NCBI GenBank assembly: GCA_020628645.1
Contig: JAHDES010000029.1
Location: forward strand, 1-64,000
DNA from: Saprospiraceae bacterium
GTDB taxonomy: Bacteria; Bacteroidota; Bacteroidia; Chitinophagales; Saprospiraceae
DNA length: 64,000 nt
Direction: 5' to 3'
Shown: piece after piece, positions 36,776-44,887 of the stretch
Layout: each line of letters begins with the position of its first letter
Numbering within the stretch: position 1 is the stretch's first letter
Translations under genes and position numbers: made by a program
Notes under the pieces: model-generated
Told to the model about the DNA's origin: nothing
The model's input: only the letters and a program-made list of their open reading frames with translations
Databases searched by the model: none

Positions 36776-37423
36776 CTAAGCCGTCTTCAATTCTTTATCT
36801 ACAACTTGCTCATCTTTCAGAGCCTCAAAGGTATAACCTTGTGCGCTTAGTTGCTCCAATACTTTCGGCAATACATAACGTAATTTTTCTTCTGCTTTTA
36901 AACTATCATGGAAAACGATGATAGAACCCGCTTCTACATTTCGCATTACATTATTTAAACATTGCTCATTGCTGATGGTTGGATCGAAATCTCCACTCAA
37001 AATATCCCACATCACAATGCGATAATGTCGTTGTAAAAATTGACGTTGCTTTGGCTTCATCTTACCATAAGGTGGACGAAATAAAGAAGATTTTACCAAA
37101 TGTGCACAATGACGTACATTATGAAAATAAGGCACATTATCAGTAGACCAACCCTTTAAATGATTATAGGTATGATTTCCCACAGTATGACCTTCCTTAA
37201 TGACTTGTTGGAAAACTTGAGGATGTTTTTGCACATTATCTCCTACACAAAAGAAAGTTGCTTTTGCTTGATACGCGGCTAATTGTTCTAATACCCAAGG
37301 TGTTACCTCAGGAATAGGGCCATCATCAAAAGTTAGATAAACAGTTTTATGCGTGGAAGGAATCTTCCAGGTATAATTTGGGAAAAGATTTTGAATAAAT
37401 TTGGGCGTTTTGACTAGGTACAT
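36776..37423 (-). CDS. Polysaccharide deacetylase (NodB homology)
   Basis: A carbohydrate esterase family 4 enzyme of 215 residues that removes N-acetyl groups from peptidoglycan, chitin-type or exopolysaccharide substrates. Motif 1 is TFDDGP (catalytic D33, metal ligand D34), motif 2 is HTYNH (H84, H88) and motif 3 is RPPYG. IIVFHDS near the C-terminus supplies the catalytic His. No signal peptide is visible, which is unusual for a wall-acting enzyme but common in this family in Bacteroidota. A 307-bp gap separates it from the divergent gltX. Confidence 0.92.
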   Translation of the reverse strand: MYLVKTPKFIQNLFPNYTWKIPSTHKTVYLTFDDGPIPEVTPWVLEQLAAYQAKATFFCVGDNVQKHPQVFQQVIKEGHTVGNHTYNHLKGWSTDNVPYFHNVRHCAHLVKSSLFRPPYGKMKPKQRQFLQRHYRIVMWDILSGDFDPTISNEQCLNNVMRNVEAGSIIVFHDSLKAEEKLRYVLPKVLEQLSAQGYTFEALKDEQVVDKELKTA

Positions 37424-37575
37424 GTTTGTTTAACAATTTTGGATATATTCTTGGATTAAAGCATATTCTTTGTACAATTTTACCTACACTAAATGGATAG
37501 ATAATAATATAAAATATAGTCTTTTAAACTATAAAATACTGCGTGGGGGAAAATATTGAGAAATGGTTCTAAGTC

Positions 37576-37605
37576 TTGTTAAGCACTTTAAAATAGTTAC
37601 CTTTG
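37576..37605 (+). promoter_or_regulatory. Bacteroidota-type promoter of gltX
   Basis: TTG (37576-37578), a 19-bp spacer, then TACCTTTG (37598-37605) match the -33/-7 consensus TTG-N19-TAnnTTTG exactly. Transcription would start near 37611 and leave a leader of about 120 bases before gltX. The rest of the 307-bp gap upstream holds no gene I can see. Confidence 0.72.
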
Positions 37606-37680
37606 TATCCCGATTTGGAACTTATAGGTAATTCTATATGTATACTACACGAGTACAAACACTTATAAATCAAACGGCTT

Positions 37681-37702
37681 AGCATTTCAAAATGCTGCTT
37701 TT
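37681..37702 (+). terminator. Terminator-like hairpin in the gltX leader
   Basis: AGCATT-TCAA-AATGCT (37681-37696) is followed by GC and a TTTTTT run. It lies inside the expected 5' leader, 29 bp before the gltX ATG and about 70 bp after the promoter, so it could attenuate transcription into gltX. The stem is short (6-7 bp). Confidence 0.5.
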
Positions 37703-37730
37703 TTATTCGAATTTTTTAAATAAATTTTAA

Positions 37731-39464
37731 ATGAGATTACGTTTTGCTCCTAGTCCAACAGGACCACTTCATATTGGAGGTGTACGAACGGCTTTGTATA
37801 ACTATCTGCTAGCGAAAAAACATGGCGGAACTTTTATATTACGTATTGAAGATACCGATCAAACACGTTATGTACCTGGCGCAGAAGATTATATTGTAGA
37901 AGCACTACGGTGGTGTGGTATTATGCCAACTGAAGGACCAGGGATTGGAGGCAAGCATGGCCCTTATCGGCAATCTGAGCGTAAAGATCGTTATGCGCAA
38001 TATGCCCATCAATTAGTGGAGTCTGGATATGCTTATTTTGCATTTGATAGCGAAGATGAATTGCAAGCCTTACAAGAACGTGCGATGGCGACGAATCAAA
38101 CACGTTTAATTCGAACGGAAGGAAAAAATAGTTTAACACTCTCGGCAGAAGAAGTAGCAAAACGACGAGCGTCGGGTGAGAATGTCGTTATCCGTTTTCT
38201 TGCTCCTAGCGATGAAACGATTATTATAGAAGATTTAATCAAGGGAACCGTTCGATTTGATAGTAATACCTTAGATGATAAAGTATTGCTCAAGGCAGAT
38301 GGTATGCCGACTTATCACATGGCGAATATTGTAGATGACCATCAAATGGAAATCACGCATGTGATTCGTGGAGAAGAATGGTTGCCAAGTACAGCATTAC
38401 ATTCTTTATTATATCGTTATTTAGGATGGGAACAACCTCAATTTGCTCATTTACCTTTGATTCTGAAACCATCACCAAATGCCTTTTTGAATAAGCGAAA
38501 TATTGAGCATTTTGGAGAGAAATTCTCACAAGAATTTGCCAAGAAAGCAGAAGGAGAAGTGGATGCGAAGAAAGTACAAAATCTGATGATACAATATCTT
38601 CGTGATTTTAAAAATCTTTCTGCTACGTTAAAACTAAGAGACAAAGACAGTAATCTACAAAAAGATATTAAATCCTTTTTGAAAGATGCCCTCTTTGGAA
38701 AATTGAGTAAACGAGATGGAGCTCGATTAGGTTTTCCTGTTTTTCCACTTTTATGGGAAGGGAATGGAACAGAAGATGCTTTTGCAGGATTTCGTGAAAC
38801 TGGATTTGAGCCTTGGGCAATGTTGAATTTCTTAGCCTTTTTAGGATGGAATCCTGGGACAGAGCAAGAATTATTTTCACAGGATGAATTGGTTGAGGCC
38901 TTTTCTTTAGAACGAATTGGCAAGTCAGGAGCGCGCTTTGATTTTGAAAAAGGGCGATGGTTCAATCAACAATATGTGATGCGAATGGATAATCGGGAGA
39001 TTGCAAAGCGTTTGCTGCCTTTAGTTGAAGCCAAGGGCTATGCTGCAAGCGAAGATTTCTTGACTGATTTTGCAGGCTTGATGAAAGAGCGGGTGACCTT
39101 CTTTCCAGAATTTTTGGAATCAGCAGCTTATTTCTTTGAGCCTGTTAATGCGTATGATGAAGTGACGATTCAAAAGCGATATAAAACAGAAAATAAGCCC
39201 CATTTTGATGCCATTTCTGAACAATTGAGTGAGCTTGCTACGTTTGATACAGCTCAAATTGAGTCTACGATTAAAGGCTATATTGAAACCAATGAACTTT
39301 CATTTGGGGCAATATTTCCGATGCTTCGAATTGCTTTGTCAGGTACAACGAAAGGCCCAGATTTATTTGGAATGGCGGCATTATTAGGAAAAGAGGAAGT
39401 ATTAAATCGGTTAAAAAAGGCTTATGCAACCTTTGATGCGATTAAAAATGAAGTAATTTCATAA
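37731..39464 (+). CDS. gltX: Glutamate--tRNA ligase with a 72-residue insertion
   Basis: Class I synthetase that charges tRNA-Glu with glutamate. It is 577 residues against about 505 in relatives. The HIGH-type motif PTGPLHIGG is at residues 9-17, and the KMSKR-type loop is GKLSKRDG (residues 323-330). Normally the sequence runs LPLILKP-(D/S)-x-N-GKLSKRDG; here codons 251-322 are inserted directly before it. The insert is Lys-rich and probably helical (FGEKFSQEFAKKAEGEVDAK, LQKDIKSFLKDALF) and accounts for all the extra length. The reading frame is intact and all core motifs remain, so the enzyme is probably active. The leader contains a promoter and a terminator-like hairpin. Confidence 0.95.
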   Translation: MRLRFAPSPTGPLHIGGVRTALYNYLLAKKHGGTFILRIEDTDQTRYVPGAEDYIVEALRWCGIMPTEGPGIGGKHGPYRQSERKDRYAQYAHQLVESGYAYFAFDSEDELQALQERAMATNQTRLIRTEGKNSLTLSAEEVAKRRASGENVVIRFLAPSDETIIIEDLIKGTVRFDSNTLDDKVLLKADGMPTYHMANIVDDHQMEITHVIRGEEWLPSTALHSLLYRYLGWEQPQFAHLPLILKPSPNAFLNKRNIEHFGEKFSQEFAKKAEGEVDAKKVQNLMIQYLRDFKNLSATLKLRDKDSNLQKDIKSFLKDALFGKLSKRDGARLGFPVFPLLWEGNGTEDAFAGFRETGFEPWAMLNFLAFLGWNPGTEQELFSQDELVEAFSLERIGKSGARFDFEKGRWFNQQYVMRMDNREIAKRLLPLVEAKGYAASEDFLTDFAGLMKERVTFFPEFLESAAYFFEPVNAYDEVTIQKRYKTENKPHFDAISEQLSELATFDTAQIESTIKGYIETNELSFGAIFPMLRIALSGTTKGPDLFGMAALLGKEEVLNRLKKAYATFDAIKNEVIS

Positions 39465-39487
39465 GAAAACAGAATTTTATTTGTTTT

Positions 39488-39533
39488 AGCCTGATTTAGT
39501 CCTTTTTTAATGGGGATTGAATCAGGCTTTTTT
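39488..39533 (+). terminator. Terminator after gltX
   Basis: Arms AGCCTGATT (39488-39496) and AATCAGGCT (39520-39528) enclose a 23-base loop and are followed by TTTTT. It lies 24 bp after the gltX stop. The 318-bp gap onward to the next gene has only this and a possible sigma-54-like site. Confidence 0.82.
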
Positions 39534-39688
39534 ATAAATGCCTATTAATCAAGGAACTATAAGTCTTTAACAAAAGATTATCATCTTTCCTGAAACACGT
39601 TTTTTATTCTTTTTAATGTTAATTTTTCCAAAAAAAATTTCATAAAACAACAAAATACATTAATTTTATGTTGTAATGTGACTTTGAA

Positions 39689-39704
39689 TGGCACTAATCT
39701 TGAA
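39689..39704 (+). promoter_or_regulatory. Weak sigma-54-like promoter motif
   Basis: TGGCAC-TAATC-TTGAA resembles the -24/-12 consensus TGGCAC-N5-TTGCA. The nearly invariant C of the -12 GC is A here. It lies 79 bp upstream of the lipase-like gene. Offered only as a candidate. Confidence 0.25.
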
Positions 39705-39782
39705 CTATTTCATATCATAATAGTTTAATATTATGCTAAAAGATAAGTTACTTATCTCATCAGTTAATTAGATTTTGAGACG

Positions 39783-40568
39783 ATGTTCGGACTAGGAAAA
39801 AATAAATCCAATGCAGTAAAAAAACCGTCGTTCTTTCTTTTTGCGACGGAAAGTGGTCGAGCGATTGCAGAGTATGGCTTATATCGCATTGGTCATCATT
39901 TTATGGATAAATCAAATCAGGGGAAAGGACATCCTGTATTGGTGATTCCAGGTTTTATGGCAAGTGATTGGTCTACTGGACCATTACGCCGTTTTTTGGA
40001 TGATTTAGGGTATAATTCTTATACCTGGGATTTAGGACGTAATTATGGCTCTCCTAATTATGTACAAGCCCTTCATGATCGCTTGAAAGCGATTCAAAGT
40101 GAAAATCAAGAAAAAGTAACCTTAGTTGGTTGGAGTTTAGGTGGTGTGTATGCCCGTGAGGTGGCGCGCGATTTTCCTGATTTAGTACAACAAGTCATTA
40201 CATTAGGATCTCCTTTTGCTGGTTTGACTAAGAAAAATAATGTGGCTTGGTTATATAAACTCATTTCAGGCAATGAAGTAAGTGATATCAATCCTGAATT
40301 TCTAGATCGTTTGAAAGAGCCGCCTCCAGTGCCTGTTACTGCGATTTATACCAAAGGAGATGGTATTGTTTCTTGGGAACATTGTATGGAGAAAGAAGCA
40401 GAAGAATATCCCCTTGTTCAAAATATAGAAGTTTACGGTAGCCATTGTGGTTTAGGACATAATTTGGCAGTTTTAAAATTAATCGCCAATCGCCTAAATC
40501 AACAAGGAGAATGGAAACCGTTTTCTCCAGATTGGCTACAGACTTATTTGTACCCGAATTTAGCGTAA
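39783..40568 (+). CDS. Lipase/esterase-like alpha/beta hydrolase
   Basis: A 261-residue hydrolase of the PGAP1/LipA-like lipase group. Oxyanion-hole motif HPVLVIPGFMASDWSTGPLR is followed by nucleophile S118 in VGWSLGGVYAREVA. An acid in IYTKGDGIVSW and the histidine in YGSHCGLGHN complete a plausible triad. There is no signal peptide. It stands alone between two strong terminators with 318 bp of upstream sequence, so it has its own promoter. The natural ester is unknown. Confidence 0.87.
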   Translation: MFGLGKNKSNAVKKPSFFLFATESGRAIAEYGLYRIGHHFMDKSNQGKGHPVLVIPGFMASDWSTGPLRRFLDDLGYNSYTWDLGRNYGSPNYVQALHDRLKAIQSENQEKVTLVGWSLGGVYAREVARDFPDLVQQVITLGSPFAGLTKKNNVAWLYKLISGNEVSDINPEFLDRLKEPPPVPVTAIYTKGDGIVSWEHCMEKEAEEYPLVQNIEVYGSHCGLGHNLAVLKLIANRLNQQGEWKPFSPDWLQTYLYPNLA

Positions 40569-40581
40569 ATAAAAATATGTT

Positions 40582-40629
40582 AAAACCAGAAAGCCCAGAT
40601 GCGATTTCGCATTTGGGCTTTCTGGTTTT
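40582..40629. terminator. Very strong bidirectional terminator
   Basis: Arms at 40582-40604 and 40607-40629 pair over 23 bp with one G/T pair around a 2-base centre. A runs and T runs flank both sides. It lies between the convergent hydrolase gene and the coiled-coil gene and serves both. Confidence 0.93.
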
Positions 40630-40641
40630 TAGGAAAGGATT

Positions 40642-43344
40642 TTATTCATAAGCCGAAAGTATCTCATCGGGAATGAATAGATAAATAATGGCATTTCGAT
40701 CACTTTCATCGTTTTCCTTAGTAACCGATCCTTCTAATAAAATAGGTTTTAGTTTTTTAGAATAGACGGTTATCATTTCTTTTAGGAAATTCCCTCGTAA
40801 ATCGGGGAGATGGGTATTTCTAAATCCTTGAGTAGGAATTTGTTTATTTGAACTGGAATTAGCGTATCCGCCCGTTGCATTATTCTTAGGTAATACATCA
40901 ATTTTATCGTAGTAAAACTGATTATCTAAATTGCCTTTAAAAGTAGCAGCTCCTGCTACATCAGCGCTCCCTTGTACAAATAATTTCACTTTTTCCTGAT
41001 CTGATTTTTTCATGGCGTGAATGGCTTCCATTACAAAGGAACCAATAGTAGAGCCATAATTATCTCGGAAATCGCCCTTACTCATGTAGTATTTTCCAGG
41101 GTCAAATAAGAGTTTGACATTTTTGTTGGCATCTTTTAAACGAATTTGGAAATATTTGCCTTTAAAACCCTCTACCACTTCATTGTCAGGATGAAATACA
41201 GCATCCCAATATGGACGTTCCACCTCAAAACTTTCCGCCCATTCTTCGGTAGGAACAGGTTCTAATTTGACATCCGTACCAAATTCTTCTTTAATCGCCG
41301 CTTCTTCGGCTTTGAGTTCCTCTTCTTTGGCAGCTTCTTCGGCTTCTACCGCTTTATGTTCCTCTTCTATGGCTGCTGTTTCTTCTTCGAGGCGTTCTTC
41401 TTCTTGTGTGGCTTCTTCTATTTCTTTTTCCAGCTCATCGAGTTCAGGTTCGGTGGTTGCTTGTTCTTGTTTGATTTCCTCTATTTTTTCTTCTAAATCT
41501 TCGGTATCGACACATTTATCTTTTTTATCAAATAGATCATATTTTTCAATAAAGGCTTTGACTTGATCGTCGATTGTTTTTATATCAGCAATAGGTTGAC
41601 CGAGTTTATCTTTGAGTCCTGCTTTTTCTGCGATGAGATTGGCTAATTCTAATTTTAGTCCATCGAGATTTTCTTTTTTACCATTAAAAAGATCTTTAGC
41701 TTGTTGAATCTTAGTAGCAAAGCCTTCTATCTTTTCTTGGATTTTCGTTTTCTTACCAATGATAGCTTCTACGACACCACTTAAAAGGTTCGCACCATTG
41801 ATGACTTTCTCTACTTTATCTAATAATTTTCCTGCCACTAAATTTTTAAGCTTGCCTTGGAAAATTTTTAAATCACCGAGTTCGGTTTCCCATTCTTCTT
41901 CTTTATCGCGTTTGTTGAGTTCTTCTTTAAGTGCTTCGATTTTTTCTTCTACTTCTTTGATGGCATCGACTTCTTTTTGGATAAAATCCGTTTCTTGGGC
42001 TAAATCATCTTGTTCATTTTCTAATCCACCTACTTGATCTTCCATTCCTTTTAGTTGATCGAGGAGTTCGTCCTTTTTCTTTTCTAAATCGGCGATAGTC
42101 TCCTCAATTTTATCTTTTTGTTGAAGGGCATCTTCTGCTTTTTGCTTAAGATCGTCTGCATCTTTGACCAAGTTCCCAACTTTTTCTTTGAGTTCCTCTA
42201 GTATTTTTTTCGGTTTATCTTCTAGGTGAGCACTGATGTCGTCTTTCTTTTTATTGAGTGCATCCAAAATATCTTTTAGACCACCTACTTTATCTTTTTG
42301 TTTGGATAAATCATCTTTTGCTTTATCTGTTTTTTTCGTTAGCTCATCAAAAACATCTTTTAGTTTTCCTGATTTATTAACGGCATCTTTTACCTTTTTC
42401 TCTAAATCGTTTTTCTTATTGAATAGATTACCGATTTTTTTTAATAAATCAGGCTTCGGCATATTGGGTACAAAATCTTTTAGGGCATCCACTACCTCGC
42501 CTACTTTACCTAATTTGGAGAGTAAAGCGGTAGGTTTTGGAAGAAGATTCGAAAAACGAGAAGTTAAATCACTGAGAAGATTTTTCAATGCACCAATTTT
42601 GGGTTGAGCAGCGTCAAGCCCATTGGTAATGCCGTCTAATTTGTTTGCCATAGGCGCACCGAGGGGTAAATTAGCCACTTGTTCTTTTAATTGAGCGATT
42701 TGTTCTTTTTTGCTCAGTTTAGATGGAGTAGAAGGAGGGGGAGTGGGTGCTTCGAAAGGTTTTAAAAGATTTCCTTCTTCATCAAAATAGCCCAATATTT
42801 GCCCTAATTTTCGATAAGCAGGATTGAGATCAGCAAGGGCAGGTCCTGCTTGTTTTTCTAAATCTTTCATTTCACGAGAGCAATGATTACTCATACGTGT
42901 CTTCAAGTTCATGGCTTTTCGACTTGCTTCAAATCCATCTTTTACAAAAGTAGCTGCATTGGGTTCGTTGGCTTGAATGAATTTTTTAAATTCGGGATTA
43001 TGCTCATGTTCGTGTGCAAAATTGGTTTCTAATTGATAGAGGCGTAAACAGCCTTTTCCGCCTAATTCGGAGGCATAATATTCATTCGTCCAATTCGGCT
43101 TGGTGGCATAGTTAGCCTTCATTTGCTTGTATTGCAGAAAAGCTTTTTTATAGGCTTCAGTTCGTTCTGGTGAGGATTGTTCTCCCGAATTGAGCGGTTC
43201 ATTTAAGGGGATAGAAAAAATTTCGATGCTACAATCTTCTTCACAAATAGGATTTTGCTGTGCATGTAGTTGGACTATAAAAGCATTGACAAATAGAAGT
43301 GTTAAGCACAAAAACATACCTCTAGAGTAGTTTGTTTGATTCAT
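40642..43344 (-). CDS. Exported coiled-coil protein with OmpA-like C-terminal region
   Basis: A 900-residue protein with an N-terminal signal peptide (MFLCLTLLFVNAFIVQLHAQ, cleaved near residue 29). After about 200 residues comes a very long Lys/Glu-rich coiled coil (about 215-735), ending in repeats such as EEIKQEQATTEPELDELEKE. The last 165 residues are globular: FVMEAIHAMKKSDQEKVKLF, VQGSADVAG and FRNTHLPDLRGNFLKEM recall the OmpA-type peptidoglycan-binding fold, where the sugar-binding Asp and Arg lie in D-x-x-L-S-x-x-R; DLRG is the nearest counterpart. It may bridge the envelope or extend from the surface. A 253-bp gap without a visible gene lies upstream. Confidence 0.75.
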   Translation of the reverse strand: MNQTNYSRGMFLCLTLLFVNAFIVQLHAQQNPICEEDCSIEIFSIPLNEPLNSGEQSSPERTEAYKKAFLQYKQMKANYATKPNWTNEYYASELGGKGCLRLYQLETNFAHEHEHNPEFKKFIQANEPNAATFVKDGFEASRKAMNLKTRMSNHCSREMKDLEKQAGPALADLNPAYRKLGQILGYFDEEGNLLKPFEAPTPPPSTPSKLSKKEQIAQLKEQVANLPLGAPMANKLDGITNGLDAAQPKIGALKNLLSDLTSRFSNLLPKPTALLSKLGKVGEVVDALKDFVPNMPKPDLLKKIGNLFNKKNDLEKKVKDAVNKSGKLKDVFDELTKKTDKAKDDLSKQKDKVGGLKDILDALNKKKDDISAHLEDKPKKILEELKEKVGNLVKDADDLKQKAEDALQQKDKIEETIADLEKKKDELLDQLKGMEDQVGGLENEQDDLAQETDFIQKEVDAIKEVEEKIEALKEELNKRDKEEEWETELGDLKIFQGKLKNLVAGKLLDKVEKVINGANLLSGVVEAIIGKKTKIQEKIEGFATKIQQAKDLFNGKKENLDGLKLELANLIAEKAGLKDKLGQPIADIKTIDDQVKAFIEKYDLFDKKDKCVDTEDLEEKIEEIKQEQATTEPELDELEKEIEEATQEEERLEEETAAIEEEHKAVEAEEAAKEEELKAEEAAIKEEFGTDVKLEPVPTEEWAESFEVERPYWDAVFHPDNEVVEGFKGKYFQIRLKDANKNVKLLFDPGKYYMSKGDFRDNYGSTIGSFVMEAIHAMKKSDQEKVKLFVQGSADVAGAATFKGNLDNQFYYDKIDVLPKNNATGGYANSSSNKQIPTQGFRNTHLPDLRGNFLKEMITVYSKKLKPILLEGSVTKENDESDRNAIIYLFIPDEILSAYE

Positions 43345-43597
43345 TTTATGGTTATTTTGGTGTATAATTAAAATCTAAACTGAACTACAATTTGCAATTA
43401 GAGTGAGTGGGTAAATTGGTGTGTGATAACCTTTACTTGGTAAGTATGTGTAGAATAGCTTGACAGTTAGTAATTGTGTTTATTGATCACTAATGCCTTA
43501 GTGTAGTTGACTTTTACGACAACTAATATCGTAAAATCACTTCTTTTTACAAAGAAAAGATAAACTTTTAAGGATAAATGAGTGCTTGAATTAGCAT

Positions 43598-44824
43598 TTA
43601 TAGTACAATCATAATCAAAAACAACAGAACAGTAGCTGCAAAACCAACCATGAAAACATTATAAGAAATGGTGAGGTAGCTATATTTTTTATCTAAGACT
43701 TTTCCGAGATAATACAAATCTCTCGTCATATTCCCATAAATGAGTTCACTATCTCGAAACATGGCATCCATCGCTTCTTCGTATTGTTCTAAATCGAGTT
43801 GTACGAAGTTTCCAAAAAAGACAATATTACGTTTGGCTTGTTCTACGCTATTGGTGTCAAAATTTACATTGGTGACTTTGGGACGTGCCGATAAAACGGC
43901 GAAGATTAAGGAAGTCAATCCACTCACCAGAAAAATAACAACAGGCATCAAAATCATAGGACGCGTTTCCATGATATTTCCGTAAGAAATAACCGAAATC
44001 AGCACACTAATCATAATCGCATTGACGCTAATCATGATATTGGCTTTATTATCAGCAATAGCACTTAGGTTGATGTGATTGCGATAGTTGGCGCGGAAAA
44101 AAGTTTGCGTCGCACTATTGGGCATTTTGCGTTCGATGGCCTGAAACTTACGAGTTTTACCATCAAGATTAGAAGCTGCATAACGTGGATTACTGGTTTT
44201 TTCAACGACTTGCTTTTGCGCTAAAATATTTTTTGCAATAATAGGCTCATATTGCTTTTTAGAATAAGGTAGGTAGAATTTTATTTGCATGAGATGCTGC
44301 AATTGAAATTGCGCCCATTCTGCGGTTGAATATTTTTGTTTTTGCAGGAGTTCTTCTTCCAGTCGAAGTAAGGGACCCATCTCTGAAAAATTGCGATGTA
44401 ATGCTTGAATAGCGACGGCATCGGCAAAGACCTGCTCACTTTTTGATTGAGGCTGTTGATTGAGATTAATGTTTTGAAGACACCGTAAGGCAATCTGAAA
44501 AAGATCAGCTTGGTAATTATTCAATTCTAAAAAAACGGACAATTGACGAATCGCGTCATCTAATGGATTGTCATATTTTTCTAAGTAGCCAATGTTGGAA
44601 AAATAGCCTGCCAATAATGCAGGTTCCGTTTCATTATCATTTAGCTGCTCTTCGCTTGCGATTTCTTGAATGGATTGTACAATACCACAGGTGTGCTGAT
44701 AATTGTGATAGACTAAACGAGGGTCATGTTTACTGTTGAAAACATCGAGGATGTGTTGATGAGCCGCTTGTAGAATAGCCGCATCAAAATGGGGAGGTGT
44801 AGACGGATGGGGATGTTCAAACAT
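43598..44824 (-). CDS. HD-domain/PycTM (Pycsar effector family, DUF5706) membrane protein with degenerate HD site
   Basis: A 408-residue protein. The C-terminal part has the DUF5706/PycTM signature RANYRNHINLSAIADNKANI followed by MISVNAIMISVL, two transmembrane helices (about 262-284 and 289-312) and a final helix (about 385-406). The N-terminal half follows the HD phosphohydrolase plan: H40 and H44 in VYHNYQHT are kept, but the defining HD pair is S76-N77 (GYFSNIGY instead of FHDTGY) and the late metal Asp region is ADAVAIQ. Metal catalysis is thus probably lost. In Pycsar defence, PycTM effectors disrupt membranes in response to cCMP/cUMP; no nucleotide cyclase gene adjoins, so this may be a housekeeping homologue. 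A minus-strand TAGTTTTG box lies at 44855-44862. Confidence 0.88.
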   Translation of the reverse strand: MFEHPHPSTPPHFDAAILQAAHQHILDVFNSKHDPRLVYHNYQHTCGIVQSIQEIASEEQLNDNETEPALLAGYFSNIGYLEKYDNPLDDAIRQLSVFLELNNYQADLFQIALRCLQNINLNQQPQSKSEQVFADAVAIQALHRNFSEMGPLLRLEEELLQKQKYSTAEWAQFQLQHLMQIKFYLPYSKKQYEPIIAKNILAQKQVVEKTSNPRYAASNLDGKTRKFQAIERKMPNSATQTFFRANYRNHINLSAIADNKANIMISVNAIMISVLISVISYGNIMETRPMILMPVVIFLVSGLTSLIFAVLSARPKVTNVNFDTNSVEQAKRNIVFFGNFVQLDLEQYEEAMDAMFRDSELIYGNMTRDLYYLGKVLDKKYSYLTISYNVFMVGFAATVLLFLIMIVL

Positions 44825-44887
44825 AGAATACTATGATTTTTCTACTCGAAGGTACAAAACTATACTTTGGTCTGAAATGGATTTTAG

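Noticed and set aside
38481-38696. The GltX insertion as an intein.
   Set aside because: 72 residues is too short for a splicing domain and there is no Cys/Ser start or terminal His-Asn at the junction.
41267-42607. Long Ser-rich open frames on the plus strand opposite the coiled-coil gene.
   Set aside because: They are the antisense reading of Lys/Glu codons (TTC/TCT) and have no start context or plausible protein features.
43598-44824. A complete Pycsar defence operon.
   Set aside because: Only the effector-family protein is present; neighbours are an exported TPR protein and envelope genes, with no cyclase.
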